Of a stretch of DNA of 64,000 nt, positions 54,112-63,854 are shown in pieces (the first letter of the stretch is position 1; each line of letters begins with the position of its first letter). The position numbers and the translations under genes are program-made. This DNA comes from JAZDFC01 sp043808235 (GTDB lineage: Bacteria; Bacteroidota; Ignavibacteria; Ignavibacteriales; Melioribacteraceae), in NCBI GenBank assembly GCA_043808235.1, contig JAZDFC010000023.1:1-64000 (forward strand), in the 5' to 3' direction. The notes under the pieces were generated by a model. That model made no database searches, was not told where the DNA came from, and saw nothing but the letters and a program-made list of their open reading frames with translations.

Positions 54112-56961
54112 TCAATTATTTGTATTTATTAACTCAATTATTTTTTTAATAGAAATCTCCTGGGTTGGCGCAAAGGATTCGCTTTTCATATAATCAATAA
54201 TACTTTTTGTTAACTGTTTGGCCTCAGGCCTTTTTTCAATATCAGTCAATAAATCAATCGATGTTAGAATTATTTTCCCTTTCCCGACTTTTGCTTCAAT
54301 AATAAGTCCAAGCGGCCGTGCAGTAAACCAATCATCAATTATTCTAACAACCGGTTGAATATTGTCTCCAAGTTCATTTAACAAAATGGCGCTTGAATGA
54401 CTCATTGCATCCCACCACTGATAATTACTAAATGATTGTGTTGGAAATTCTTTTAATAAAGGATGTTCGGGATTACACAATATTCCAAGGGTATGCGGTG
54501 GTTGCTTTGAAGTCCACGCGGTATTCCAAAAAATACTTGAGAAACCGACGGCAATATTACCGCCCTTCTCCGGTTTGATGCTTCCTTTTACCGGCGAGAT
54601 TATTACCTTTCCGCCGTTGTTGATAAAGTTGATAGCCTGATCATCCAATTCACGGACAATTCTTATTTCGGTATTGTTGATAGACAATTCGTTATTAGCC
54701 GGGTAAACCCAGAAATCCCATTTGTTTGTAAATTGGTTTACACTTACCTCTAATGAATACATTGCAGGAGATTTTAGATTAACTAACGGGAATCGAATAC
54801 CCCCAAGTTGAATTCCATTGCCAATGGGGATATTTACAGTCGTAAGTTTCCCTTCTGCTATTTGGATTCCTTTACAATCAATAATGCGCCATTGCGGTGT
54901 AGCAGCGCTAAACGGTTCAGTACCAAAGTGAGCAATCTCAAGCGAACATGTTAAATCTTCTGCCGACGTAAAAATAAATTTTGAAAAATTCGCGAGCGGG
55001 ACGGTACTATTACAAAATTGACTGTACTCGGTTGAAGAAACATATCCCTTCTCATCCCAGAAAGGATCGAGGACACCGACAAGCGCTGTTCCCTGTCCCG
55101 GGAAATCGTGTAAGTCAAGCAGTTGAAATCCGCCCATCCCTTTAGTTCGCAAAGCGGCTTCTATCTCGGCCTTATAGCAGAGCGTCTGAAGTTTTCCGGA
55201 CGCAAAAAGAAAATCATCTGCAAGTTCCATCATTCCGTTGTTTGTAATGATATCCTTAAATATTTCGAAATTACGCGCATGTAAAACGCCATCATACTTT
55301 TTAATTTCATCGAAGTTCGGATACACACACCACTGCCCGATTTCATGACTGATAATCGGTTTGTCTTTAGCATTAATAATATTTTCCCAATCATAATTTG
55401 AACAAGGAGATTGGCTATTAATTATGCTGTTCAATCCCTGTCCCCATAGCTGTATTCGCGGTTCATAACTGCTGTAAAAATCGTTTTCGGAAATCATCGG
55501 CCAGCCGGCGCCGCTTGAATAAAGCCGGCGTTTGTCTTTTTCTTTCCAGTAATTAACATACTCGCCGAGATATTTTTGCTGATTACTGCCGGCAGGTTCG
55601 TTGCCATATAACATAAAACAAAACGAAGGATGATTGCCGAATTCATTTACTATTCGTTCGCTTTCATCGTAAATGTATTTATCGATTGGTTGCCCGTCGC
55701 CAAGTGAAGAGCCCTGGTTAGCCCACGAAGAGCATTCAACCTGAAGATAAATTCCTGCTTGATCGGCTGCCACAAAAGCCGCTTCCGGCGGGCACCAGGA
55801 GTGAAAGCGAACATGGTTCAACCCGAAATTTTTACATTGAGTGAATATTCTTTTCCACTCAGTTAAATCAACGGGGGGATATCCGGTTTTGGGAAAAATT
55901 GCACACTCAAGCGTACCTCGTAAAAATGTCAACTGCCCATTAATTCTGAATTGAGTTTTATCGACTGATAATTCACGCAGACCAAAAGTTTCTTTTTTAA
56001 TGTCTTCAAAATTTTCGGATGAAAGTTTAAGTGATAAGGTATATAAATTTGGAGAAAACTCATTCCACAAAAGCGCATTTTCACCCATGTCGTATTCAAT
56101 GTCTAATGTGTTTTCGCCGATAGTTAGGTCAACCTCTTTTTTAAATTCATTAATGCGTTGATCGCACGGCGATATTTCTTCGCGATACGCCTGCAGCGTT
56201 AATTCGATTTTTTGATTTGCGGTAGTAAGATTTGAAATGGATGCTTCAACATTCAGCTTCTTGCTTTTTATATCCGTAAAAATTCTAACATTGCCGAAAT
56301 GAATTCTATCTTTTGCTATCAGGCACATCTCGCCGACAATACCATTCCAGTTCGTTTGCGTATGATCTGAAATACTGTGCGAGTTTTTGCCAGGATTAAT
56401 ATCATTGATTCTGTTATCGATGCGGACCGTAATTGCGTGTTTACCCGGAGTCAAATTCCCGATGTCATATTTATGCGGAGCTCCCAATGCATTTTGATTA
56501 CCAATTAAATTTCCATCTATCCACAATGTTGACTGCCAATGGCAGCGTTCAAAAAAAAGTACTATTAATTTATCATGCCAGTCCGAAGGAACAATAATTT
56601 CACGTTGATACCATGCTACGCCGCAGTAATACACATCGGGCTGTAACCAGAACGGCACTTTAAAATTTTCCGGTCGGCGATACTTTTCATACTCGGCAGA
56701 ATAAAAAAATGTGGAATCAATTATATCACCGGTCCAGTTTGTTGACAAATTAACTTTGTTGCCAATACCGTTTTCGGTGAGTGAGCCGGGAAGATTCAAA
56801 GTTTCGCTATATGATTGCACGAACCATTTTTCTTCTATTCCTTTGTCAAGTGAATCGATGGCGAATTGCCATTTACCATGCAAGTCTATTTTAGACTGGG
56901 CAAAACTTAAAATAGAAATTAGATTTAATATCAAAATGGAATAAAACAAAAATTTTTTCAC
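54112..56961 (-). CDS. GH2 glycoside hydrolase, exported
   Basis: A 949-residue exported enzyme: signal peptide (cleavage near LSFAQSKID), GH2 sugar-binding domain (about 25-215), immunoglobulin-like domain (about 220-330), and TIM-barrel catalytic domain (about 335-600) with the acid/base glutamate in LYGNEPAGS (about 450) and the likely nucleophile in IISHEIGQWCVYP (about 538). The C-terminal part includes a glutamine-amidotransferase-like fold. GH2 covers beta-galactosidase, beta-mannosidase and beta-glucuronidase; the mannose-centred neighbours favour a beta-mannosidase-like or related activity, unproven. First structural gene of the operon after the AraC regulator. Confidence 0.88.
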   Translation of the reverse strand: MKKFLFYSILILNLISILSFAQSKIDLHGKWQFAIDSLDKGIEEKWFVQSYSETLNLPGSLTENGIGNKVNLSTNWTGDIIDSTFFYSAEYEKYRRPENFKVPFWLQPDVYYCGVAWYQREIIVPSDWHDKLIVLFFERCHWQSTLWIDGNLIGNQNALGAPHKYDIGNLTPGKHAITVRIDNRINDINPGKNSHSISDHTQTNWNGIVGEMCLIAKDRIHFGNVRIFTDIKSKKLNVEASISNLTTANQKIELTLQAYREEISPCDQRINEFKKEVDLTIGENTLDIEYDMGENALLWNEFSPNLYTLSLKLSSENFEDIKKETFGLRELSVDKTQFRINGQLTFLRGTLECAIFPKTGYPPVDLTEWKRIFTQCKNFGLNHVRFHSWCPPEAAFVAADQAGIYLQVECSSWANQGSSLGDGQPIDKYIYDESERIVNEFGNHPSFCFMLYGNEPAGSNQQKYLGEYVNYWKEKDKRRLYSSGAGWPMISENDFYSSYEPRIQLWGQGLNSIINSQSPCSNYDWENIINAKDKPIISHEIGQWCVYPNFDEIKKYDGVLHARNFEIFKDIITNNGMMELADDFLFASGKLQTLCYKAEIEAALRTKGMGGFQLLDLHDFPGQGTALVGVLDPFWDEKGYVSSTEYSQFCNSTVPLANFSKFIFTSAEDLTCSLEIAHFGTEPFSAATPQWRIIDCKGIQIAEGKLTTVNIPIGNGIQLGGIRFPLVNLKSPAMYSLEVSVNQFTNKWDFWVYPANNELSINNTEIRIVRELDDQAINFINNGGKVIISPVKGSIKPEKGGNIAVGFSSIFWNTAWTSKQPPHTLGILCNPEHPLLKEFPTQSFSNYQWWDAMSHSSAILLNELGDNIQPVVRIIDDWFTARPLGLIIEAKVGKGKIILTSIDLLTDIEKRPEAKQLTKSIIDYMKSESFAPTQEISIKKIIELINTNN

Positions 56962-57110
56962 AGCAACTCCGGTTAAATCTCTTAGTTAATTTTAAAATTA
57001 TCTAAATACTAAAAAAGAGAGAATAGACTTTTTGTTTTAAGTGATGGATGATGTCTTTATTTAAAAGATAAATGGCAATATCGGGATATCATTATATCTT
57101 ATTATTTGCT

Positions 57111-57995
57111 TTATCCCTTTTGATTCAGTTTGTATTGAGTTGGTGATTGCCCCATTATCTTAGTGAATATGCGTGAAAAATAATATTGATCCTTAAAACC
57201 CAAAAAGCTGCAGACTTCTTTTACCCGATAATCGGTTAAATTGAGATATTGACATGCACTCTGGATTTTTAGTCTGATGAAATAATCAATTGGCGCGTAG
57301 CCGGTTTTCTTTTTGAATAGCTTTGAAAAATTGGAAACCGAGGTGTTTGAATTTTCAGCGAGTTCCTCAAGGGTAATCGTTTTTTTTAGATTCAGTTTCA
57401 TATACTGAATAACCGAATCCACGACATCCAGTTCTTTACTCTGCAAAGTTTTTTTATAATGTTCGCCATAAATTAAAGTAGCCATAAAATACCACAGACA
57501 CATATTCGAAAACCCAATATTCTCTTTACTGTATCCAAGCTCAAGACTATCATACATTTCATTAAAAATTTTAATTCTTTCCTCGGTATAGAAAACATCA
57601 ACCGAGCGGGGAGCCTTTTCCAAATTCAATGTGTAAAGAAAAGATGCGGCCTCCAATCCACAAAAATGAACCCAATAAATCGACCATGGATTTTCCGGAT
57701 TTGCCCCGTATCTGTGTTTCATATTAGCCGGGATAATTACATACTGATTCGGTTTTACAACCCCATGCCCGCTGCTTGTAATAAACCAACCTTCGCCGCT
57801 CACACAATAAATTAAAATGTACTGCGGGCACCCTTCATCGCGTTTAACGTAGTGAAAGGCAGCTTTTGGGAAATAACCAATATCGGTGATGAAAAGATTA
57901 TTAAACGGGTGCTGTTGCAAATTCATATTGCAAATCTCGGCAGGCATTCTAATCATTTTTTGTCCGCCAAAACCATCTCTTATTTTCTGTGTCAT
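57111..57995 (-). CDS. AraC-family transcriptional regulator
   Basis: A 294-residue regulator: a cupin-type ligand domain (about 30-180; FHYVKRDEGCPQYILIYCVSGEGWF, then VVKPNQYVIIPANMKHRYGANPENPWSIYWVHFCG) and two C-terminal helix-turn-helix motifs (ITLEELAENSNTSVSNFSKLFKKKTGYAPIDYF and DYRVKEVCSFLGFKDQYYFSRIFTKIMGQSPTQYK). The start at 57995 (MTQKIRDGF) fits the cupin N-terminus; the longer reading adds 54 unrelated residues. It lies between the minus-strand glycan genes and the plus-strand methyltransferase genes and probably controls one or both in response to a sugar. Confidence 0.92.
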   Translation of the reverse strand: MTQKIRDGFGGQKMIRMPAEICNMNLQQHPFNNLFITDIGYFPKAAFHYVKRDEGCPQYILIYCVSGEGWFITSSGHGVVKPNQYVIIPANMKHRYGANPENPWSIYWVHFCGLEAASFLYTLNLEKAPRSVDVFYTEERIKIFNEMYDSLELGYSKENIGFSNMCLWYFMATLIYGEHYKKTLQSKELDVVDSVIQYMKLNLKKTITLEELAENSNTSVSNFSKLFKKKTGYAPIDYFIRLKIQSACQYLNLTDYRVKEVCSFLGFKDQYYFSRIFTKIMGQSPTQYKLNQKG

Positions 57996-58406
57996 GATGA
58001 TCTCTATTAACTTAGTAAAGATACAAATCAATTTTATAAAATAATCCATCAGGCAACTGAAAAACTTCATTTTGTTTCTATAAACGGAATATTTATTACA
58101 ACGAAAAAATAATATTATCGGATTCTCTTGAAAATTTCTTGTAGAGTGGTATAACATTTTAAATTTACTTGATCCATTATAATAGTCACTGTCTGTTAAA
58201 AATTGTACAAAACATTCATTTGATAGTCCATTCCTTTATTAGGCTTCATTAAATATATTTTTCTAAATGTTTTTTTTGTTTTGAATTAGCCGGTAGATGT
58301 GCAAGCAACTTAAAAAGTCATTTAAATGAATTATTCCATTTTTTTGAAGTGCTTCATTTAATTAATTCAATCAATTATTCACTCACTCAGGAACAACAGG
58401 TAGAAA
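57996..58406. other. Divergent control region of the sugar/methyltransferase locus
   Basis: No gene is supported. The region separates the AraC gene from the plus-strand methyltransferase operon and should contain both promoters. It is AT-rich with a CATTTAAATG palindrome and repeated TTCATTTAA-like words just before the plus-strand gene; I see no unambiguous -7/-33 elements. Confidence 0.4.
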
Positions 58407-59672
58407 ATGACTTCTCGTGAAAGAGTTGCAACGTCGCTTAATCATAAAGAACCGGATAAAGTTCCTTTTGATATTGGAAGTTCTCATGTAACCGGAATGC
58501 AGGTAAGCACGGTCTATAAATTGCGGCAAGCTCTGGGACTTGATACACCAGGAACCCCGGTGAAAATAATTGAACCATACCAGATGCTGGGAGAAATTGC
58601 GCCTGATTTAATGAAGGCAATCGGGATTGACACAATTGGATTGTTCGGTAAAACAAATATGTTCGGTTTCGAAAATAAAAATTGGAAAGAGTGGACTCAT
58701 TTTGACGGAACACCGGTGCTTGTTGCCGAAGATTTTAATACCGAACCGGATGAGAACGGCGATTTGCTTATGTATCCGGAAGGCGATAGATCGGCTCCTC
58801 CAAGTGGAAGAATGCCGAACGGCGGATTTTATTTTGACGCAATTATCCGGCAAGACCCGATTGATGATTCAACATTAAAAATAGAGGACAATCTTCAGGA
58901 ATTCGGTCCCATAACAGACGAAGAACTTGAGTATTTCAAAGTCGAAGCGGATCGATTATATACCCAAACCGACAAAGCAATTATTGCTTCATTCGGCGGA
59001 ACTGCATTCGGCGATATCGCACTTGTACCCGTGCCATGGGAGAAATATCCAACAGGTATCCGCGATGTTCAGGAATGGTATATGAGCACATTGATGCGCA
59101 GAGATTTTGTTTATGCAGTTTTCGAAAAGCAGTGCGAAATAGGGATAAAAAATCTCGAAAAGATCTATTCTGTTGTTGGAGATAAAGTAAGCGCGGTATT
59201 TATTACCGGCACCGACTTTGGAACTCAATGCGGCCCTTTTATTGCGCCCGAGGCTTACCGCGATCTGTATCAGCCGTTTCATAAAGAAGTGAATAATTGG
59301 ATTCATAAAAACACCGGATGGAAATCTTTTATTCACTCATGCGGATCAGTTTATCAACTTATCCCGGATTTTATCGATAGCGGATTTGATATTCTTAATC
59401 CGGTTCAATGCTCGGCTGCAGAGATGAACCCGTCGCGATTGAAAAAAGAATTCGGAGATAAAATTTCATTTTGGGGCGGCGGCATTGATACGCAAAAAAC
59501 TTTACCTTTTGGAACTCCTGATGAAGTCCGTGAGGAAGTGAAATCACGTATTGAAACATTCGGACCGGGCGGCGGTTTTGTTTTTAACTCAATCCATAAT
59601 ATTCAAGCCCTTATCCCGATAGAGAATTTAATGGCAATGGTTGAGACATTAAATAAATATAGAAATTATTAA
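58407..59672 (+). CDS. URO-D superfamily methyltransferase (probable substrate-specific MT1)
   Basis: A 421-residue TIM-barrel protein of the uroporphyrinogen-decarboxylase superfamily, but not the haem enzyme; the context is corrinoid methyl transfer. It begins MTSRERVATSLNHKEPDKVPFDIGS, as many methyltransferase members do, and contains FIHSCGSVYQLIPDFIDSGFDILNPVQ and GGGFVFNSIHNIQ. It keeps His-x-Cys but replaces the final zinc cysteine with an FNSIHNIQ segment, so its metal site differs from MtaA/MtbA. It is followed by a corrinoid protein after 6 bases. Most likely it transfers a methyl group from a substrate to that corrinoid protein; the substrate is unknown. Confidence 0.85.
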   Translation: MTSRERVATSLNHKEPDKVPFDIGSSHVTGMQVSTVYKLRQALGLDTPGTPVKIIEPYQMLGEIAPDLMKAIGIDTIGLFGKTNMFGFENKNWKEWTHFDGTPVLVAEDFNTEPDENGDLLMYPEGDRSAPPSGRMPNGGFYFDAIIRQDPIDDSTLKIEDNLQEFGPITDEELEYFKVEADRLYTQTDKAIIASFGGTAFGDIALVPVPWEKYPTGIRDVQEWYMSTLMRRDFVYAVFEKQCEIGIKNLEKIYSVVGDKVSAVFITGTDFGTQCGPFIAPEAYRDLYQPFHKEVNNWIHKNTGWKSFIHSCGSVYQLIPDFIDSGFDILNPVQCSAAEMNPSRLKKEFGDKISFWGGGIDTQKTLPFGTPDEVREEVKSRIETFGPGGGFVFNSIHNIQALIPIENLMAMVETLNKYRNY

Positions 59673-59678
59673 TAAATA

Positions 59679-60359
59679 TTGGATATTAAATTGACTGACA
59701 TTTTAGAAAGATTATCGTACTGTGTTGAAGCTGGTAAAATCAGCAAAGCTGCTCCTTTCCCTCCCGCACTAAAAGGACAGGACGGCGCGGATGAACTTTG
59801 TCTTCAGGCTCTTGAAGCGGGAATTAATCCCGAATCAATTTTAAATGAAGCTCTTATTCCAGGCATGTCCCGAATCGGTGAAAAATTTTCTCTCGGCAAG
59901 GCTTTTGTCCCCGAAATGTTAATCTCCGCGAAAGCAATGACGGCGGCAATGAAACACTTAAAGCCATTTTTTACATCCGGAGAAATAAAACGCAAAGGTG
60001 TTTTTGTTGTTGGAACTGTGGCGGGCGATTTGCATGACATCGGGAAAAATATTGTTGCAATGACAATTGAAGGAGCCGGGTGGGAAGTAATTGACCTTGG
60101 CGTTGATGTAAAGGCGGAAAAGTTTTTGGAAGCAGTTGAAAAGTATCCGGGCTGTGTAGTTGGAATGTCGGCTCTGCTTACAACAACCATGGCTAATATG
60201 CAAAATATAGTTAAGTCGATAAAAGAAAAATATCCTGAGAAAATAGTGATGGTTGGCGGCGCTCCTCTTACACATGATTTTTGTAAAAAAATCGGGGCTG
60301 ATTTCTATTCTCCCGATCCGCATGGCGCGGCAGAATTTCTTAAAAATATCGCGGCTTAG
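59679..60359 (+). CDS. Corrinoid (B12-binding) methyltransferase protein, MtaC/MtbC-like
   Basis: A 226-residue carrier protein with an N-terminal helical cap (about 1-90; EALIPGMSRIGEKFSLGKAFVPEMLISAKAM) and a Rossmann-type cobalamin-binding domain (about 105-226) with the lower-ligand motif DLHDIGKNI, then GMSALLTTTMANM and VMVGGAPLT. The B12 cofactor carries the methyl group between the two methyltransferases. The start must be a TTG (59679 or 59691), as no ATG is available. Confidence 0.93.
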   Translation: MDIKLTDILERLSYCVEAGKISKAAPFPPALKGQDGADELCLQALEAGINPESILNEALIPGMSRIGEKFSLGKAFVPEMLISAKAMTAAMKHLKPFFTSGEIKRKGVFVVGTVAGDLHDIGKNIVAMTIEGAGWEVIDLGVDVKAEKFLEAVEKYPGCVVGMSALLTTTMANMQNIVKSIKEKYPEKIVMVGGAPLTHDFCKKIGADFYSPDPHGAAEFLKNIAA

Positions 60360-60558
60360 TTTGGATTGTTGCTGCTTCGATTTTAATGAAATTCAATTCG
60401 AATTTTGAACTGACCACAAAAAATCTTTTTCCGTCAGTTTCCATATTATTGCCAATCAGTCCAGGGAAGTGGTTTGTTGATACTGTCAAATTTTCTTCAA
60501 GTTGGACCGCATATAAATTATTAGTTTTTGTAAGCAATATTTTTAATAAGGTTAAAAA

Positions 60559-61575
60559 TTGAAAATCAACATGAATAGATGGATTGATTCTATTTATCAA
60601 TCCAGGCAGAGATTGGCAATTCCGCTGATGACCCATCCGGGGATCGAACTTTCGGGTATAAAAGTGATAGACGCAGTTACAGACGGGGAGAAACATTTTA
60701 TTGCGATGAAGACGCTGATTGATAATTTTCATCCGAATGTATCAGTAATGAATATAATGATGGACCTGACGGTTGAAGCGGAAGCCTTCGGAAGTAAAAT
60801 TAGTTTTTCTGACGATGAAGTGCCCAATGTCGACGGGCAGATTGTATTCGATGAATCATCGATTAATGCGCTCCAAATTCCATCACTTAATTGCGGTAGA
60901 TTGCCGGGATATTTGCAAGCTGCCCGTCTCGCAGTTAACAACTTACAAGATACTCCGGTGTTTGCCGGTTGTATCGGCCCCGTTTCTCTTGCCGGTCGAT
61001 TATACGGTATGACGGAAATGATGACTTCGTTTTTTACAGAACCCGATTCTATGAAATTACTAATACAAAAATGTTCCGTCTTTATTCTCGGCTACATCAA
61101 AGAATTTAAGAGTATTGGGGTAAATGGAATTATAATGGCGGAACCCGCGGCGGGTTTGCTTTCCGCCGATATGTGCGATGAGTTTTCATCCTCTTTCATA
61201 AAAGATATTGTTGCACAGGTTCAGGACGAAAATTTCGTATTCATTTTGCACAACTGCGGAAACACAGGTCATGTAACTCAATCGATGCTTTCAACGGGCG
61301 CTAAAGCTTTACACCTTGGTAATAAAATTGATATTTTGAAAACGCTCGATGAATCGCCGGACGATATTTTAATACTCGGCAATCTCGATCCGGTTGGCGT
61401 TTTAAAGATGATGTCGCCTGAACAAGTTTTTAACGAAACGATGAATTTATTAAAGCAAACATCAGGTTATAAAAATTTTATAATATCCACCGGGTGTGAT
61501 ACACCACCCGGCGTTCCATTGGAAAACGTGAAGGCTTTCTTCGAAGCAGTGAAAGTTTATAATGATTTAATGTAG
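60559..61575 (+). CDS. URO-D superfamily methyltransferase, MtaA-like
   Basis: A 338-residue TIM-barrel protein. The zinc motif His-x-Cys (FILHNCGN) and a cysteine about 79 residues later (STGCDTPPGV) fit MtaA/MtbA-type methylcobamide transferases, as does EPAAGLLSA. In methanogens this enzyme passes methyl to coenzyme M; the acceptor in a bacterium is unclear (homocysteine, tetrahydrofolate or another thiol). The TTG at 60559 is favoured because TAAGG lies 7 bases before it; an ATG at 60571 is the alternative. The 200-base gap after the corrinoid gene shows no other gene. Confidence 0.85.
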   Translation: MKINMNRWIDSIYQSRQRLAIPLMTHPGIELSGIKVIDAVTDGEKHFIAMKTLIDNFHPNVSVMNIMMDLTVEAEAFGSKISFSDDEVPNVDGQIVFDESSINALQIPSLNCGRLPGYLQAARLAVNNLQDTPVFAGCIGPVSLAGRLYGMTEMMTSFFTEPDSMKLLIQKCSVFILGYIKEFKSIGVNGIIMAEPAAGLLSADMCDEFSSSFIKDIVAQVQDENFVFILHNCGNTGHVTQSMLSTGAKALHLGNKIDILKTLDESPDDILILGNLDPVGVLKMMSPEQVFNETMNLLKQTSGYKNFIISTGCDTPPGVPLENVKAFFEAVKVYNDLM

Positions 61576-61665
61576 AATGAAGAATGAAGAATGTAGAATG
61601 ATGAATAGAAGATGGGAAATGTTGAATTAAAAAAATGAAGCGATGGTTCATGAATTAGTTAAGAG

Positions 61666-62382
61666 ATGAGAGTGCATGTAAAAACATTTAAATATAACTA
61701 TAGCGATTTGACTATCGATTTCGGCACGCTTTCCAGTGCAATGGGTTATTCATCAGACGAAGCGTCCGCACAAATTGCTGACGATATTCGTGAAGTATTG
61801 TCGAAAGGAAGTGAGATTTGTGAGATTGAAGGTGGTTATGTGGTCCTTGACGCTATTAATTTTGATAAAGAAAATTATGCTCTGCAAATTAATGATGTAT
61901 CATTTGATGTAAAGAAGATTGTATTCAATCAATTAAAAAAATCCATGCGCGCGGCATTATTTGTTTGTACCGCCGGGCATAGAATATCTACATATTCAAA
62001 ACAGTATATGTCTGAAGGCGATTTACTGCGCGGGTACGTTTATGATATTTTCGGCTCAATTGTGGTGGAAGCGGCTACAGATTTAGTTCAAACGGAATTG
62101 AAGAATGAAATGCTTGCCGCCGGGTACAAAATCACGAACCGGTATAGCCCGGGTTATTGCAATTGGAATGTTAGCGAACAGCAAAAATTATTTGGGATTC
62201 TGCCGCCAAAGTTCTGTGGTATTGAATTGACAGATACATGCTTAATGAAGCCCATAAAATCCGTAAGCGGTATTATCGGCATCGGGAAAGATGTTAAATT
62301 TAATCAGTACACGTGTAATCTCTGCGACCAGCAAAATTGTATTTATCGCAACCTTCAAAATAAAAAAATAGGGATGGTATGA
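61666..62382 (+). CDS. Stand-alone MetH activation-domain-like protein
   Basis: A 238-residue protein related to the C-terminal reactivation domain of B12-dependent methionine synthase. The AdoMet-binding motif R-x-x-x-G-Y is seen in RYSPGYCNW (with NVSEQQKLFGILP), followed by CLMKPIKSVSGIIGIG as in MetH. The N-terminal part has helical and strand segments (AALFVCTAGHRISTYSK). A C-terminal cluster CNLCDQQNC may bind metal. It probably re-methylates or reduces inactive cob(II)alamin on the corrinoid protein using AdoMet. Its stop overlaps the next start as ATGA. Confidence 0.88.
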   Translation: MRVHVKTFKYNYSDLTIDFGTLSSAMGYSSDEASAQIADDIREVLSKGSEICEIEGGYVVLDAINFDKENYALQINDVSFDVKKIVFNQLKKSMRAALFVCTAGHRISTYSKQYMSEGDLLRGYVYDIFGSIVVEAATDLVQTELKNEMLAAGYKITNRYSPGYCNWNVSEQQKLFGILPPKFCGIELTDTCLMKPIKSVSGIIGIGKDVKFNQYTCNLCDQQNCIYRNLQNKKIGMV

Positions 62383-63800
62383 TTACTTTTGTTCATAAAG
62401 ATGCTTCTTTGGACCAGACTGCACATTTTCGTCAGTTATATATATGGGTGATTGCCATAACTGCCGCAATGGGTGGTTTGCTTTTCGGGTATGATTTTGT
62501 TGTAATTGGCGGCGCGAAACCTTTCTTCGAAAGATTCTTTGAATTAACAGATGCTGCAATGAAAGGATGGGCAAATAGCTGCGCCTTAATAGGTTGTTTG
62601 TTCGGAGCTTTATTTGCCGGATGGTTAAGCGATAAATTCGGGAGAAAGCGTTTATTAATCTTTTCCGCTTTCTTATTTACGGTTACATCGATAGGAATTG
62701 GATTTTCACAGGAGTTTCTTGTTTTTGTTATATGGCGTATTTTCGGTGGAGTAGCCATCGGATTAGCATCGGGACTTTCTCCGATGTACATTGCAGAAAT
62801 AGCCCCCGCCCATATGCGCGGTAAACTTGTTTCCATTAACCAGCTTACAATTGTAGTAGGCATTCTCGCCGCACAATTAATAAATTATTTAATTGCCGAA
62901 AGAATGCCGGACGGTATGACCGAGGAAATGATAAGAGTTTCATGGAACGGTCAAATAGGTTGGCGGTGGATGTTTGGCGTTACTGCTGTGCCATCGTTAA
63001 TTTTTTTAATTAGCATGTTCTTTGCGCCCGAAAGTCCGCGCTGGCTTGCCAAAAATGGCAACAATAAAAAAGCCCAGGCAATACTTGCCAAAATCGGCGG
63101 CGAAGCATATGCCCAAAAAGCAATTGGCGAAATAGAAGAGACACTTGTAAATGATATTAAGAAAGTTGATTTACGTGAACTTCTCGAACCCAAAATGAAA
63201 AAGGTACTTTTAATTGGAATTGTTCTCGCTGTATTTCAACAGTGGTGCGGAATAAATGTCATCTTCAATTACGCTGAAGAAATATTTCTCCAGGCCGGGT
63301 ATGATATTTCGGACACACTTGCAAACATTGCGTGGACCGGTTCGGTTAACCTGGTATTTACATTGATAGCCATTGCAATAGTCGATAGAAAAGGAAGAAG
63401 ATATTTAATGCTGCTCGGCTCAGCCGGTTTAGCGATTATTTATATCGGAGTCGGGCTTGGCTATTTTATAAATCTAACCGGTTTCCCCATGCTATTTATG
63501 GTGCTTGCGGCGATAGGTACATTCGCAATGTCGCTTGGACCGGTTACATGGGTTTTAATTTCCGAAATTTTTCCGAATCGTATTCGCGGCACAGCAATGT
63601 CTGTCGCGGTAGCTTCTTTATGGATTGCTTGTTTCATTTTAACATTTACATTTCCTCTACTAAATGCCCAACTTGGCGCGGCAAAAACTTTCTGGATTTA
63701 TTCGGCCATTTGTATAGGTGGATTTATTTTCATCAAACTAAAACTACCGGAAACAAAAGGCAAAACTCTCGAACAAATTGAAAAGGAATTGGTGGATTGA
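62379..63800 (+). CDS. Sugar:proton symporter, MFS sugar-porter family (second)
   Basis: A 473-residue, 12-helix transporter of the XylE/GalP type: GGLLFGYDFVVIGGAK, SDKFGRKRLLIFSA, PESPRWL, DRKGRRYLM and LGPVTWVLISEIFPNRIRGTAMS with end motif PETKGKTLEQIEKEL. It is related to, but clearly distinct from, the transporter at 49927. It overlaps the activation-protein gene by 4 bases, tying a sugar importer to the corrinoid methyltransferase genes. Confidence 0.93.
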   Translation: MITFVHKDASLDQTAHFRQLYIWVIAITAAMGGLLFGYDFVVIGGAKPFFERFFELTDAAMKGWANSCALIGCLFGALFAGWLSDKFGRKRLLIFSAFLFTVTSIGIGFSQEFLVFVIWRIFGGVAIGLASGLSPMYIAEIAPAHMRGKLVSINQLTIVVGILAAQLINYLIAERMPDGMTEEMIRVSWNGQIGWRWMFGVTAVPSLIFLISMFFAPESPRWLAKNGNNKKAQAILAKIGGEAYAQKAIGEIEETLVNDIKKVDLRELLEPKMKKVLLIGIVLAVFQQWCGINVIFNYAEEIFLQAGYDISDTLANIAWTGSVNLVFTLIAIAIVDRKGRRYLMLLGSAGLAIIYIGVGLGYFINLTGFPMLFMVLAAIGTFAMSLGPVTWVLISEIFPNRIRGTAMSVAVASLWIACFILTFTFPLLNAQLGAAKTFWIYSAICIGGFIFIKLKLPETKGKTLEQIEKELVD

Positions 63801-63854
63801 AGATGAAGTTATTACTGGGTTTTAGACAATTATTTATAAGACTGTGGAGAATCA

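Noticed and set aside
58407..59672. Haem-pathway uroporphyrinogen decarboxylase (hemE)
   Set aside because: The direct corrinoid-protein neighbour, the HSC motif and the N-terminal pattern fit methyltransferase members of the superfamily, and no haem genes are near.
62432..62863. A 143-codon minus-strand frame inside the sugar transporter
   Set aside because: It is antisense to a well-matched MFS protein and has low-complexity composition; a shadow frame.
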